Part shown: one piece after another, positions 25,321 through 32,798 of the stretch | Layout: the number at the start of each line of letters is the position of its first letter | Position numbering within the stretch: the first letter of the stretch is position 1 | Assembly (NCBI RefSeq): GCF_011806405.1 | Contig: NZ_JAATOW010000037.1 | Span: forward strand, 1 to 45,989 | Length of the DNA: 45,989 nucleotides | Direction of reading: 5' to 3' | Origin: Pseudooceanicola sp. HF7 | Lineage (GTDB): Bacteria > Pseudomonadota > Alphaproteobacteria > Rhodobacterales > Rhodobacteraceae | Position numbers and translations under genes: made by a program | Notes under the pieces: model-generated | The model's database searches: none | Seen by the model: the letters and a program-made list of their open reading frames with translations, nothing else | What the model was told of the DNA's origin: nothing

Positions 25321-25614
25321 GTGTTCGGAAAGAGCGCGGAATTCTGGACTGTGGTTTGCGGGATGGTCCTGTGGGCGATGGTCAAGGCGGAAAGCGAACC
25401 GCTGTACAGGCGAATGATCAAGACGGCGGCCAGCGCCTTTCTGGCCTATGGGCTTTCACCGACCATTGCGCCCTGGACGCGTGATTCCGAGGTTCTGGCC
25501 GCCTTGGGGGTCATGGCCCTAGGCCTGATCGCGCTGGACACGGCCACTGGCCTTATCTCGGATCGCGAGTTCATCAAGGAAATGATCCGGCGGCGGATCG
25601 GTGGCAGGGGCTGA
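25321..25614 (+). CDS. Small membrane protein, holin-like candidate
   Basis: A 97-residue protein with two or three hydrophobic stretches (FWTVVCGMVLWAMV, AASAFLAYGLSPTIAPW, LAALGVMALGLIALDTATGL) and a basic C-terminus (MIRRRIGGRG). It starts with GTG at 25321 after a G-rich ribosome site and opens the lysis block. Size and topology suit a holin, but a second candidate lies at 27004. I cannot tell from sequence which one makes the hole and which could be an antiholin or accessory protein. Confidence 0.6.
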   Translation: MFGKSAEFWTVVCGMVLWAMVKAESEPLYRRMIKTAASAFLAYGLSPTIAPWTRDSEVLAALGVMALGLIALDTATGLISDREFIKEMIRRRIGGRG

Positions 25615-25617
25615 CGC

Positions 25618-26112
25618 ATGTTCGATGCAATGGGCAATACACGGGCGGCGGTGCGTTCCAATGTCGGCATGTTCGCGGTGCTGGCAGCGGTGGTGGCGAT
25701 CAGCGGCGGGACGGAAGTCTGGGACCAGCTGTCGCGCTATCGCGGTTTTCGCGACATCACCCTGCAGACACCTTTCCGGCGGGTAACGGTCGAACAAGAA
25801 CCGGTCGCCGGGGGATTGGTCCTGCGCGGAACGATGGTCAAGGCGCGCTGTGTCTATGACGGGATGATGGCATATGCGGTCATGCCGAGCGCGCTGCGCA
25901 GGCCGATCCGGCTGGACCTGTCTGCCGAAATCGCGCTTTGGGGCGGCGGATCCCGCCCGCCTTCCAGCGAGGCCGAAGTCTGGGGGCCTTGGCGTCTGGA
26001 TGCCCCGCCGTCAGGGCATCCCGTGGCCTGGGAAGTCTGGTCCTTCCATCTGTGCCCCGAGGGCCGGCAGGCCAATCTGTTCGCCTCCGCCCCCTGGTCG
26101 GTCAAGGGCTGA
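25618..26112 (+). CDS. Hypothetical membrane-anchored phage protein
   Basis: A 164-residue protein with one N-terminal hydrophobic segment (MFAVLAAVVAISGG) and a beta-rich domain (DITLQTPFRRVTVEQEPVAGG, KARCVYDGMMAYAVMP). This predicts anchoring in the inner membrane with the domain in the periplasm. No family recognised. It is placed three bases after the holin-like gene and before the endolysin, so a role in lysis or in altering the envelope is likely but unproven. Confidence 0.55.
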   Translation: MFDAMGNTRAAVRSNVGMFAVLAAVVAISGGTEVWDQLSRYRGFRDITLQTPFRRVTVEQEPVAGGLVLRGTMVKARCVYDGMMAYAVMPSALRRPIRLDLSAEIALWGGGSRPPSSEAEVWGPWRLDAPPSGHPVAWEVWSFHLCPEGRQANLFASAPWSVKG

Positions 26113-26177
26113 CCTTCGATCTGCGCGGGTGTGGCTGCGCAGCGTGAGCTTCTGAAATCTTCATATGAGGTGCTGAC

Positions 26178-26993
26178 ATGAACGTGTCGCAAATCCAGCA
26201 GCTGTGCGCAGCTGCTGGCTGGTATTCTGGTGCCATCGACGGGGACGCGGGGCCGCAGACCCTGCAGGCTGTCGCGCAGGCGGAACTGCATCATCGCGCA
26301 TCTTTTGTCGGGGATCCGTCCGGCTGGCCGCAAAGCCGTCGCCTGATCGCGGCGGGGCAGGTGGGTCTTGCGCAGCAAGGCTTCGAACCCGGTTCGGTCG
26401 ACGGGTACGCTGGCCAAAACACCGCAGAGGCACTGACCGCCTGGCATGACGCTGCCCTGGGCCGCGTGGCCGCCGTAGGGCGCAAGCCGCTGGACGCGCC
26501 GCGCAGTCATCCCGAACAGGCGCGCTATCCCCGCCAGGCCGACATGCAGGCTTTCTATGGCCCGGCGGGTGGCCCGCAATGCACCGCAGGCAAGGTGGAC
26601 CTGCCGTTCCCCATGCTGATCGCCTGGAACAAGAGCCAGTCGGTCACTCGCTTTTCCTGTCATGAAAAGCTTGCCCGCCCACTGTCGGACATCTTCCGAC
26701 ACGCGCTGGCCCACTACGGGCAGGCAGACATCGAGCGCCTGGACCTGAACCTGTTCGGGGGATGCTTCAACTACCGCAAGATGCGTGGCGGCGCGTCGCT
26801 GTCGGTTCATGCCTATGGCGCTGCCGTGGATCTGAACCCGGAACGCAATCAGCTGCGGTGGGGCGCGGATCGGGCGCAGTTCGCCGGGCCGGACTACGTG
26901 CCGTTCTGGAATATCGTCATGGCCCACGGCGGCACGCCTGCGGGCTACGCCTGGGGCAAGGACTGGATGCATTTCCAGTTCGCGCGGCTTTAG
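26178..26993 (+). CDS. Endolysin: two peptidoglycan-binding repeats plus M15 peptidase
   Basis: A 271-residue lysis enzyme that should cut peptide cross-links of peptidoglycan. Two binding repeats are visible, at about 5-32 (WYSGAIDGDAGPQTLQA) and 66-90 (GFEPGSVDGYAGQNTAEAL). The C-terminal M15-type D-Ala-D-Ala carboxypeptidase domain has the zinc set His211 and Asp218 in SVHAYGAAVDLN and His265 in DWMHFQF. A domain with CHEKLARPLSDIF precedes it. No signal peptide is seen, so export needs a holin. Intact by length and motifs. Confidence 0.92.
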   Translation: MNVSQIQQLCAAAGWYSGAIDGDAGPQTLQAVAQAELHHRASFVGDPSGWPQSRRLIAAGQVGLAQQGFEPGSVDGYAGQNTAEALTAWHDAALGRVAAVGRKPLDAPRSHPEQARYPRQADMQAFYGPAGGPQCTAGKVDLPFPMLIAWNKSQSVTRFSCHEKLARPLSDIFRHALAHYGQADIERLDLNLFGGCFNYRKMRGGASLSVHAYGAAVDLNPERNQLRWGADRAQFAGPDYVPFWNIVMAHGGTPAGYAWGKDWMHFQFARL

Positions 26994-27003
26994 GGGCGGG
27001 CCA

Positions 27004-27279
27004 ATGCTTCGATGGTTCATGAAACTGGTGTTCGGCGGTCGGTCCAACAAGCGCGAGGCCACGCTGTTTGCCTTCCTGATTTCGGTCGCTTGGGACAGCT
27101 TCATTCTTTGGAAGGTGGGGCAGGGGGTGGATATGGCGCAGGTCGTCGGGCTGGCCAGCACGGTTACGGTCATCACCTTTACCGGGCTGGTCGGTGCGAC
27201 CGCGCTGGATCACCTGGGCGGACGTGACGTGATCGACCGTCGCCGCCCGCCGCGTTACCCGCCGGACGGTGCGCCATGA
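27004..27279 (+). CDS. Holin-like two-helix membrane protein
   Basis: A 91-residue protein with two hydrophobic helices (LFAFLISVAWDSFILWKV and VVGLASTVTVITFTGLVGATAL) and a charged C-terminal tail rich in Arg, Pro and Asp. It follows the endolysin by 10 bases and overlaps the i-spanin start by four. Topology and position are those of a class II holin. The name rests on context; no holin family motif is conserved enough to confirm it. Confidence 0.65.
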   Translation: MLRWFMKLVFGGRSNKREATLFAFLISVAWDSFILWKVGQGVDMAQVVGLASTVTVITFTGLVGATALDHLGGRDVIDRRRPPRYPPDGAP

Positions 27280-27638
27280 TGCCCCTTATGATGTCATGGG
27301 GTTGGCGAGCGCTGACAAGTCGCCTGGGGCTGGCAGTGATCGCCTGTGGCCTGCTTTGGGGCTGGCACCTTCAGGATCGTGCAGCAGCGGTTGAGGCCGC
27401 GCGCGCTGGATATGTACGACAGTTCGAACTTGCGGCGGCGCAAGCTGAATTGGTCGGGCTCAAGCGGCGTCTGGCAGCTGCAGATCGCACGGCACGCCAG
27501 CTTCAGGAAAGAATGCAGATTGCCGAGGCGGAAGCCTTGCGCTTCGCCACAGAATTGGAGGCGTTTGAACGTGACACGACAATCAATCCTGATGGCGTTG
27601 TTGATGGCGATCTGCTGCGCCTCTTGCGGGCGCGGTGA
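27276..27638 (+). CDS. i-spanin (Rz-like) inner membrane lysis protein
   Basis: A 120-residue protein with one N-terminal membrane helix (LGLAVIACGLLWGW) and a long periplasmic coiled coil (residues 35-100: AAVEAARAGYVRQFELAAAQAELVG and on). This is the standard i-spanin design: it spans the periplasm and, with the o-spanin, fuses inner and outer membranes in the last lysis step. It overlaps the holin-like gene by four bases and the o-spanin gene in another frame by 68. Confidence 0.85.
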   Translation: MMPLMMSWGWRALTSRLGLAVIACGLLWGWHLQDRAAAVEAARAGYVRQFELAAAQAELVGLKRRLAAADRTARQLQERMQIAEAEALRFATELEAFERDTTINPDGVVDGDLLRLLRAR

Positions 27639-27876
27639 TGCCGAAGGCCGCTTGCGGTCTGCTGCTGTCCGTCAGGTACAGTTTGCGCCGATCCAGCTGC
27701 CCGAGTATCCAGCCGCGTGCCGCCACAAGATCGGCAGTGGTGTTGCGGTCGGGGACCGCCTGGACGTTGCGTTGCGCAGGACAGACGCGGCGTTGGCAAG
27801 GCAATGGGGGCAGGTGGATGACTGTGCGGAGTGGTATGATGGGTTGCGCGAGGGGATGAGCCCTGCGGAAGAATAG
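27571..27876 (+). CDS. o-spanin (Rz1-like lipoprotein), partly embedded in the i-spanin gene
   Basis: A 101-residue lipoprotein candidate in a different frame. GTG 27571 has TTGGAGG nine bases upstream. The signal (ILMALLMAICCASC followed by GRG) ends in a cysteine that could be lipid-modified, though the lipobox is imperfect. The mature part has a Pro-containing stretch (PIQLPEYPAACR) typical of Rz1-like partners. It starts inside the i-spanin gene and extends 238 bases past it, making an overlapped pair. The name follows from arrangement plus lipobox. Confidence 0.78.
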   Translation: MTRQSILMALLMAICCASCGRGDAEGRLRSAAVRQVQFAPIQLPEYPAACRHKIGSGVAVGDRLDVALRRTDAALARQWGQVDDCAEWYDGLREGMSPAEE

Positions 27877-28176
27877 GAGCGACCCGCCGTGCGTCACGGC
27901 CCAATGCTGCCATTCGTGGCCCACGCAGCGGAGGACCGGTCCCAGCATAAAGTGGAGGCATGGTCCTCAGTGCGAATTTGCAGTAGCCGACGGTTGCTGC
28001 GTGGGCCGCGAACTCATCCATTGCGGACGAAGCTGGCTTCGTTACGAGTACGCCAAAGAGGGCGACGATGGCTTGTTGCCGATCTTTCAAAGGGCTATCG
28101 TTCAACCCGGAAAGATCAGTTTTGCACTCGAGTTGTTATTGAAATCCTCTCATCAACAGTAAATGGATCGAGCCAA
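27877..28176. other. Spacer between phage lysis genes and cargo genes
   Basis: About 300 bases without a convincing gene. A stretch near 28010-28040 (CCATTGCGGACGAAGC) belongs in style to the dispersed intergenic repeats. Base composition drops toward AT from about 28090 on. A long plus-strand frame crosses the spacer into the MazG-like gene, but its first 96 codons look non-coding. TTGCAC near 28121 could be a -35 element for the following operon; this is weak. Confidence 0.45.
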
Positions 28177-28509
28177 ATGCAGTCAGTGACAGAGCGCCTT
28201 AGAAAATTTCGTGATGATCGGGATTGGAGCCAATTCCATACACCGAAGGACCTGGCATTATCAATTTCAGTTGAAGCCTCGGAACTATTGGAAATTTTTC
28301 AATGGAAGCCTGAATCCACACCAGTGGACGAGGAAATGAAGCGCGCTATCGAAGATGAAGTTGCGGATATTTTCTCGTATCTATTGCTTTTTTGCGACAA
28401 AACCGACATCAACCTCGTTGAGGTCACGAATAAGAAGATCGATGCAAACCAACAGCGCTTCCCCGCTGACGCTAGTAGGGGAATTGCCAAGCCAAGAAAA
28501 GAAGTATGA
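28177..28509 (+). CDS. MazG-like nucleotide pyrophosphohydrolase
   Basis: A 110-residue all-alpha NTP pyrophosphohydrolase, close to the compact single-domain MazG/RS21-C6 type. These enzymes cut (d)NTPs to NMP and pyrophosphate. The metal-binding acidic pairs are visible: EASELLEIFQW near residues 31-41 and EDEVADIF near 60-68. A KKIDANQQRFP C-terminal motif is also typical. The start ATG 28177 lies where homology begins; no strong ribosome site is seen. The HNH nuclease gene starts directly after its stop, so they form one unit. MazG-type enzymes appear in phages and in defence loci. Confidence 0.88.
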   Translation: MQSVTERLRKFRDDRDWSQFHTPKDLALSISVEASELLEIFQWKPESTPVDEEMKRAIEDEVADIFSYLLLFCDKTDINLVEVTNKKIDANQQRFPADASRGIAKPRKEV

Positions 28510-29700
28510 ATGCTCAACGATGATCGAGCGGCATTTGAAGTCTTTGCGAAGTGGCGAGACGCACCAGCCAATGCTTTTGGTAGCAAGAATAATCCCGGTG
28601 TCATATCTGAGCAGGACAAAGCGCGATATACTCTCATTCACGATGAACTCGTTGAAGCGGCTGAGGCCGCAAGATCCAGCCTTGCCGCGCCAGAGACCGT
28701 AGAGATTAAGCGCATGAACTACTCTCCGCAGTATGGATCCAGGGGGCATAGACCCGTGGATGTTTGGGTCTCGCTTTGTGGTGCAGGATCTGAGGAATTT
28801 GCCCGAATGCCACAGATCTATGCAATCGCATCCGAACGCGGTCTCGAAATGGGGTTAGCAATAAGCATTAGCGAAGATGACTACCACGATTTGGCGGTCA
28901 AAATTCGGAATAGAACAATTGTCCCTCTCATCAATAGAAAGCTGCCACTTCCTGAGGGAGAGCGGGCCGTTGAACTTTCAGAATATATTGAACGCGAAGG
29001 CGGTTGGCACTTCAACTTGAAGGCGCGTCTATCGCCTGGACAAGACGGGTTCGATGAATGGAGTTCGCTGGCTGATCTCATAGAGACAACTAAGAGCTCC
29101 GGCACCGACAAAGGAGGCGGCTCTATTTGCAAGTTCTTCTCATTGGAGGAACTAGAGGGCCTGTCTTTGGCTGAGGAATTTAGCCATATGGCAAAGATCT
29201 TTCACCCTATTCTAATGGATTGTTTGCCAAACTCTTGGGATACACAACTTGTTGCGACCCACAAGACAGTAGATGAGTTGAGTGATGACGTTAAATTCTA
29301 TCCGGACACCTTGAAAGACGCGCGGGAGAAAACGCTCAGGGAGATTGCTCAACGACGAGGGCAAAAGAAATTTCGGCAAGCTCTGTTAAAGGCATATGAT
29401 GGCGCATGCGCGATAAGCCAAACTAGGGTGGAAGCCGTCCTAGAGGCCGCGCACATCACTCCGTACCTTGGAGAGTACACGAATCACATAACCAACGGAC
29501 TGTTGCTACGGGCTGATCTACATACGTTGTTCGATCTCCACCTCATCAGAATAAATCCGACGTCAGTCAAAGTTGAAATTTCGTCGACGCTTTATGGGAC
29601 TCAATACTGGAATTACCACAATCGCAGCTTATCCTTGCCTCTTAAGGCAACAGATCACCCGAGCTATTTGGCCTTAGAGCAGCACTATAACGACAGCTAA
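28510..29700 (+). CDS. HNH endonuclease with unknown N-terminal domain
   Basis: A 396-residue protein. The C-terminal third is an HNH_2-type nuclease: FRQALLKAYDGACAIS at 288-303, the catalytic region LEAAHITPYL (His315), and TNGLLLRADLHTLFD with Asn329 and His338. The N-terminal 200 residues hold an unassigned domain (VDVWVSLCGAG, PQIYAIASERGLEMGLAISI) faintly like the McrB-type DNA-reading domain; that resemblance is weak. It begins at the base after the MazG-like stop. The pair looks like a two-gene defence or restriction unit. Codon use is more AT-rich than in the phage genes. Confidence 0.85.
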   Translation: MLNDDRAAFEVFAKWRDAPANAFGSKNNPGVISEQDKARYTLIHDELVEAAEAARSSLAAPETVEIKRMNYSPQYGSRGHRPVDVWVSLCGAGSEEFARMPQIYAIASERGLEMGLAISISEDDYHDLAVKIRNRTIVPLINRKLPLPEGERAVELSEYIEREGGWHFNLKARLSPGQDGFDEWSSLADLIETTKSSGTDKGGGSICKFFSLEELEGLSLAEEFSHMAKIFHPILMDCLPNSWDTQLVATHKTVDELSDDVKFYPDTLKDAREKTLREIAQRRGQKKFRQALLKAYDGACAISQTRVEAVLEAAHITPYLGEYTNHITNGLLLRADLHTLFDLHLIRINPTSVKVEISSTLYGTQYWNYHNRSLSLPLKATDHPSYLALEQHYNDS

Positions 29701-30050
29701 ATGAACTTCTGTTGTTCCGATGTGTTGTCCGTCCCCAGCGAACTTTTGCTTCCTGAGCTTTGTTTAAACCGGCGCGGCCGGCTCTGAGTCGGCCTTCGCG
29801 CCAAACGCTGCGGGTGACCGATCTCAGCACTCGGGTCGGCACCAGTCGACCGCTGCGCCTTGCCCGAACGCTGCGGAATGGCTGCGACCGAGCTTTCGCT
29901 GCGCCTGACGCGAAGGGCCTCTAAGGGCCGTGAGCGCCTACAAAGTGAAAACTGACGCTGCCTGACCAGGCACCTCGGCTTCTGCGCATCGCTGGCGTTC
30001 ATCCGAGGCGGAGCCAATGTCGGCTCTCGACCATCTCGCAGATGAGTCCA
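29701..30050. other. Repeat-bearing spacer
   Basis: No convincing gene. Between about 29785 and 29940 the sequence shows GAGTCGGCC, GGGTCGGCA and GAACGCTGCGG-type elements of the same degenerate family seen in the other spacers of this region. The rest is featureless. Long reading frames here are short, Arg/Ser/Pro-rich and on the repeat. Confidence 0.45.
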
Positions 30051-30248
30051 CTAAGACCAGTCCACCTGCCGGTCTGGCGATCCAGGCCAGAGCATCTCGA
30101 AGTGCTTCGCATGGACCCAATTAAATGGAAGGCCGCTGGTCTCTTTGTAGCGCTCAAGAGCTTCATCCGCGCTTGAAGCTAAGGCATAGCCCCATTTCGA
30201 GGGGTGTCTCTCTTCGGTCAGGCTGGCTTCGAGCTTCCATACACGCAT
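30051..30248 (-). CDS. Small hypothetical protein
   Basis: A 65-residue protein with balanced, protein-like composition (MRVWKLEASLTEERHPSKWG, then ASSADEALERYKETSGLPFNWVHAKH). The helix SADEALERYKE resembles those of small soluble proteins that accompany other genes. No family is known to me and no clear Shine-Dalgarno is present. It stands alone between two repeat-bearing spacers and points away from catB. Confidence 0.5.
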   Translation of the reverse strand: MRVWKLEASLTEERHPSKWGYALASSADEALERYKETSGLPFNWVHAKHFEMLWPGSPDRQVDWS

Positions 30249-30548
30249 AGCCCGACACTGGTAGACAACGATTAAATAAAGGTAAGTAGAGCGATTTCGA
30301 TATCTGGCTCGATGAGGCCTGAGGTTCCCACTGACGCCCGCCTAACGTTGCCGGTCTCGGCCCGAAGCCGACCTTGGCCAGGTTCAACGTTGCCGCAGCG
30401 CGGCTTCCCCATACCGGACCTTCATGGCACCGCGCAGCATGTTCCAGGGCCCCGAGGTCAGCTGTGCGGACAAAGCTGCCGATGTTGCGACTTGCACTTA
30501 CGGACTGTGACTTTATCATTGGGCAGGATTTGAAAGGCTGAAAACCTG
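30249..30548. other. Repeat-bearing spacer upstream of catB
   Basis: No gene seen. It holds a clear copy of the dispersed repeat: the 18-mer GCGGCTTCCCCATACCGG at 30400-30417 recurs exactly at 32669-32686, and similarity extends both ways with gaps, including a GCGCAGCAT box about 20 bases on. Confidence 0.6.
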
Positions 30549-30662
30549 ATGAAGTCTGCGGACCGAACCATCTGAATAAGTCCCTGTGCGAAAGCGCAGG
30601 GGAGTAGCGCGTCGCCACCGGCGGTCGCGACTGGCTTGCATGTGCAAACACAAGCCATTTTT
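30549..30662 (+). promoter_or_regulatory. Possible attenuator leader of catB
   Basis: An eight-codon reading frame (MKSADRTI, 30549-30575) is followed by a strong GNRA hairpin, CCCTGTGC-GAAA-GCGCAGGG at 30582-30601. A weaker hairpin lies around 30608-30630, then a stem GGCTTG/CAAGCC at 30633-30656 followed by five Ts (30658-30662), like an intrinsic terminator. It ends just before the catB ribosome site AGAGG. Inducible chloramphenicol genes elsewhere use short leader peptides with hairpins. The arrangement is visible; the regulatory function is inference. Confidence 0.4.
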
Positions 30663-30675
30663 CAGAGGTTTGAAA

Positions 30676-31311
30676 ATGCAGAACTACTTCGAGAGCCCTT
30701 TCCGGGGCATCACCCTGGACAAGCAGGTTCGCAATCCCAACATCCTGGTCGGGCGATTCAGTTACTACTCAGGCTACTATCATGGCCATAGCTTCGAGGA
30801 CTGTGCCCGTTACCTGTTGCCAGATCAGGGCGTCGACCGATTGATAATCGGGAGCTTTTGCTCAATAGGTTCCGGCGCCGCCTTCATCATGGCGGGAAAT
30901 CAGGGCCATAGATACGATTGGGTTAGCACGTTTCCATTCTACTGGATGTCCGACGTGCCCGCATTCAATGGCGCTGAGAACGGTTTCCGGCCAGCCGGTG
31001 ACACGGTCATCGGCAACGACGTATGGATCGGCTCCGAAGCCATCGTCATGCCCGGCGTCACGATCGGCGATGGTGCCGTCATCGGAACGCGCGCCGTGGT
31101 GACAAGGGATGTAGAACCCTACTCTATCGTCGGCGGACACCCGGCCAAGGAAATCCGGAAGCGGTTTGATGAAGGTCTGGTCAATCTTTTGCTCGAACTG
31201 CGGTGGTGGGAGTGGTCTGAAGACCAACTGAATGTCGCGATGCCGCTTTTAACCAGTGGCGACATCAAAGCGCTTCACGTGCATTGGAGCACCCATATCC
31301 GCGACCGCTAA
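30676..31311 (+). CDS. catB: Type B chloramphenicol O-acetyltransferase (CatB family)
   Basis: A 211-residue hexapeptide-repeat acetyltransferase that moves acetyl from acetyl-CoA to chloramphenicol or similar hydroxyl acceptors. The family start [16 protein letters not shown], the segment [22 protein letters not shown], and [19 protein letters not shown] with the catalytic His at residue 78 are all present. Left-handed beta-helix repeats follow ([21 protein letters not shown]), then [13 protein letters not shown]. The start has AGAGG seven bases upstream; an in-frame ATG at 30640 would add residues outside the family. Whether it confers resistance cannot be told from sequence; some family members act on other substrates. 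Confidence 0.93.
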   Translation: MQNYFESPFRGITLDKQVRNPNILVGRFSYYSGYYHGHSFEDCARYLLPDQGVDRLIIGSFCSIGSGAAFIMAGNQGHRYDWVSTFPFYWMSDVPAFNGAENGFRPAGDTVIGNDVWIGSEAIVMPGVTIGDGAVIGTRAVVTRDVEPYSIVGGHPAKEIRKRFDEGLVNLLLELRWWEWSEDQLNVAMPLLTSGDIKALHVHWSTHIRDR

Positions 31312-31609
31312 ACCAACGCGTGCGCCATCAATCTCATGGCGCGCGCAACCGTCCGCAACGGGCTCGGAGCAGACATGCGGCGGCGCCGCGAGCCCCACAG
31401 CCTCGTCGCCCAGCCAGGTCGTCGCTGACGGCCCTCTGCGGACATTCGAACCAAGCGCAGCAGATGGTCGGTTCAATCCCATTAGCTGCCGTTCGCCAGG
31501 TTGGCCCCCGCCGCGGCGCAGCGTCCCCGAACCGGCCGCTCGGGCCTCGGCGCAGCAATTCAAGCGATCCGAAGTCGGCAGTGCGGGACAATGCTGCCCT
31601 TGGGCTAGT
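31312..31609. other. Repeat-bearing spacer
   Basis: No gene is supported. Positions 31360-31390 match the repeat core also at 98-126 and 33932-33960. Further family-like words follow: CTGCGGACATTCG near 31440, CTGCCGTTCG near 31490 and AAGTCGGCAG near 31573. Several overlapping reading frames cross it on both strands, as expected for GC-rich non-coding DNA. Confidence 0.55.
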
Positions 31610-32476
31610 TTAGCGCGCGCCAGGGTTCGCAGCGTCTTCGTCAGACTCGGGTTGCAATATTCCCTTCTCCTTGAGGAAGGACTTGTAGCCAGCAATCGCC
31701 TTGTCACACAGAATTTTGTAGAACATAGACAGTTCGGCGATCTGCGAGTGGGCAAGTTTGATTTGATGACCGGCTGGGAAGATTAACTCGCGTGGCGTGA
31801 AGCGAAGGCCGATCTCAACTGGGCCATCGCCAGGCAAGGTATGAGTGTCGAAAGGCGCATGATCGACCACTCTTTCTTCGCTACCTCGACGCGCCAGCAT
31901 ATCAAAGGCGAGCCATTGGATGATCAGGGTATTCCGAGCATCATTATTGCAGTCAGACGGCGACCGCACCACTCCCGCGTGGTGAGTTAGAGCGTTTCGC
32001 GCCAGACTAAGGGAGTTGAGTTCAGCAAAGTAATCGGAAATTTCCAGCTTAATAGCCACCGCACGTTGCTTCGCAGCGACGTTTGTCTTCCGAGCAAACT
32101 TTGGATCGAACGTGTGATCAGATCGAATCCTTGATCCGTGTAACTCGCCGACCTCGATCGCGAACCAAAGTTTGTCCAAAAACAACCCATAGAACAGATC
32201 AAGCTCCCGGAGGCAGGAACCGACAAGCCAAGCCCTATACTCCTCCCGTGCAGCGTCTCGAGAATCCGAGGTTATTTCTTCGGGCCAGAAGCGATAAACA
32301 ATACTCGCTGCAAGGTTGAAGTCCCCACCATCCCTCGCATCCAAATCATCCAAACCAAAACGAACAAACGCGCTCACCCGACGAATTGCTAGGTTGACCA
32401 TCTCTCGCATGGCATCAATGTCTATTTTGACATTATGAACCATCGGCTCTTCGGCGCTCACACTCGCCCCCCCCAT
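31610..32476 (-). CDS. Hypothetical protein with HEPN-type RNALTH motif
   Basis: A 288-residue, largely helical protein. SLARNALTHHAGVV at about 157-170 contains R160-x4-H165, the R-x4-6-H motif of HEPN ribonucleases, inside a helix as expected. Preceding helices (FYGLFLDKLWFAIEVGELHG, KQRAVAIKLEISDYFAEL) would pack as the four-helix core. HEPN enzymes cut RNA in toxin and antiphage systems, but some members only bind. Start ATG 32476 is poorly supported; ATG 32443 is possible. No antitoxin-like partner gene adjoins it. It is similar in style to the product of 276-1430. Confidence 0.72.
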   Translation of the reverse strand: MGGASVSAEEPMVHNVKIDIDAMREMVNLAIRRVSAFVRFGLDDLDARDGGDFNLAASIVYRFWPEEITSDSRDAAREEYRAWLVGSCLRELDLFYGLFLDKLWFAIEVGELHGSRIRSDHTFDPKFARKTNVAAKQRAVAIKLEISDYFAELNSLSLARNALTHHAGVVRSPSDCNNDARNTLIIQWLAFDMLARRGSEERVVDHAPFDTHTLPGDGPVEIGLRFTPRELIFPAGHQIKLAHSQIAELSMFYKILCDKAIAGYKSFLKEKGILQPESDEDAANPGAR

Positions 32477-32798
32477 TCTTATTCACAACCATGCTGCCAT
32501 AGGCGGATTGTTCGTCCAACCATCTTCTGGTCGGAGCCAAAAAAGTCTCTTTTTTATGGGCTCTAAGTAAATATACGGCGCCGCAGAGTGCTGGAAGCTC
32601 AGGTGATTGGGTCTGCTTGGCTGAGACGGCCCCAACCTGCCGTTCAGTCCCTGGCCGATCGCCGCGGTGCGGCTTCCCCATACCGGCCATTCGTCCATCG
32701 CGCAGCATTTTCGGAGGCTGAAGGTCGGCTGGGCGGGACTTAGCCGTCATTCACATTGGTCGGTCGAATGTCCGTTTTCAAAGCCTCTGGTACCAGAA
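32477..32798. other. Repeat-bearing spacer
   Basis: No gene seen. It holds the second exact copy of the 18-mer GCGGCTTCCCCATACCGG at 32669-32686, with GCGCAGCAT and AAGGTCGGCTGGGCGG following, so the repeat spans roughly 32625-32755 on this strand. Confidence 0.6.

Noticed and set aside
27889-28176. A 96-residue N-terminal extension of the MazG-like protein
   Set aside because: The extension shows no domain, is rich in Arg and Ser, and family similarity begins at the ATG at 28177.
30335-30360. Integron attC-like site (GCCTAACGTT) near catB
   Set aside because: The first seven bases fit RYYYAAC, but no matching GTTRRRY end or folding partner was found on either side of catB, and the stretch belongs to the dispersed repeat family.
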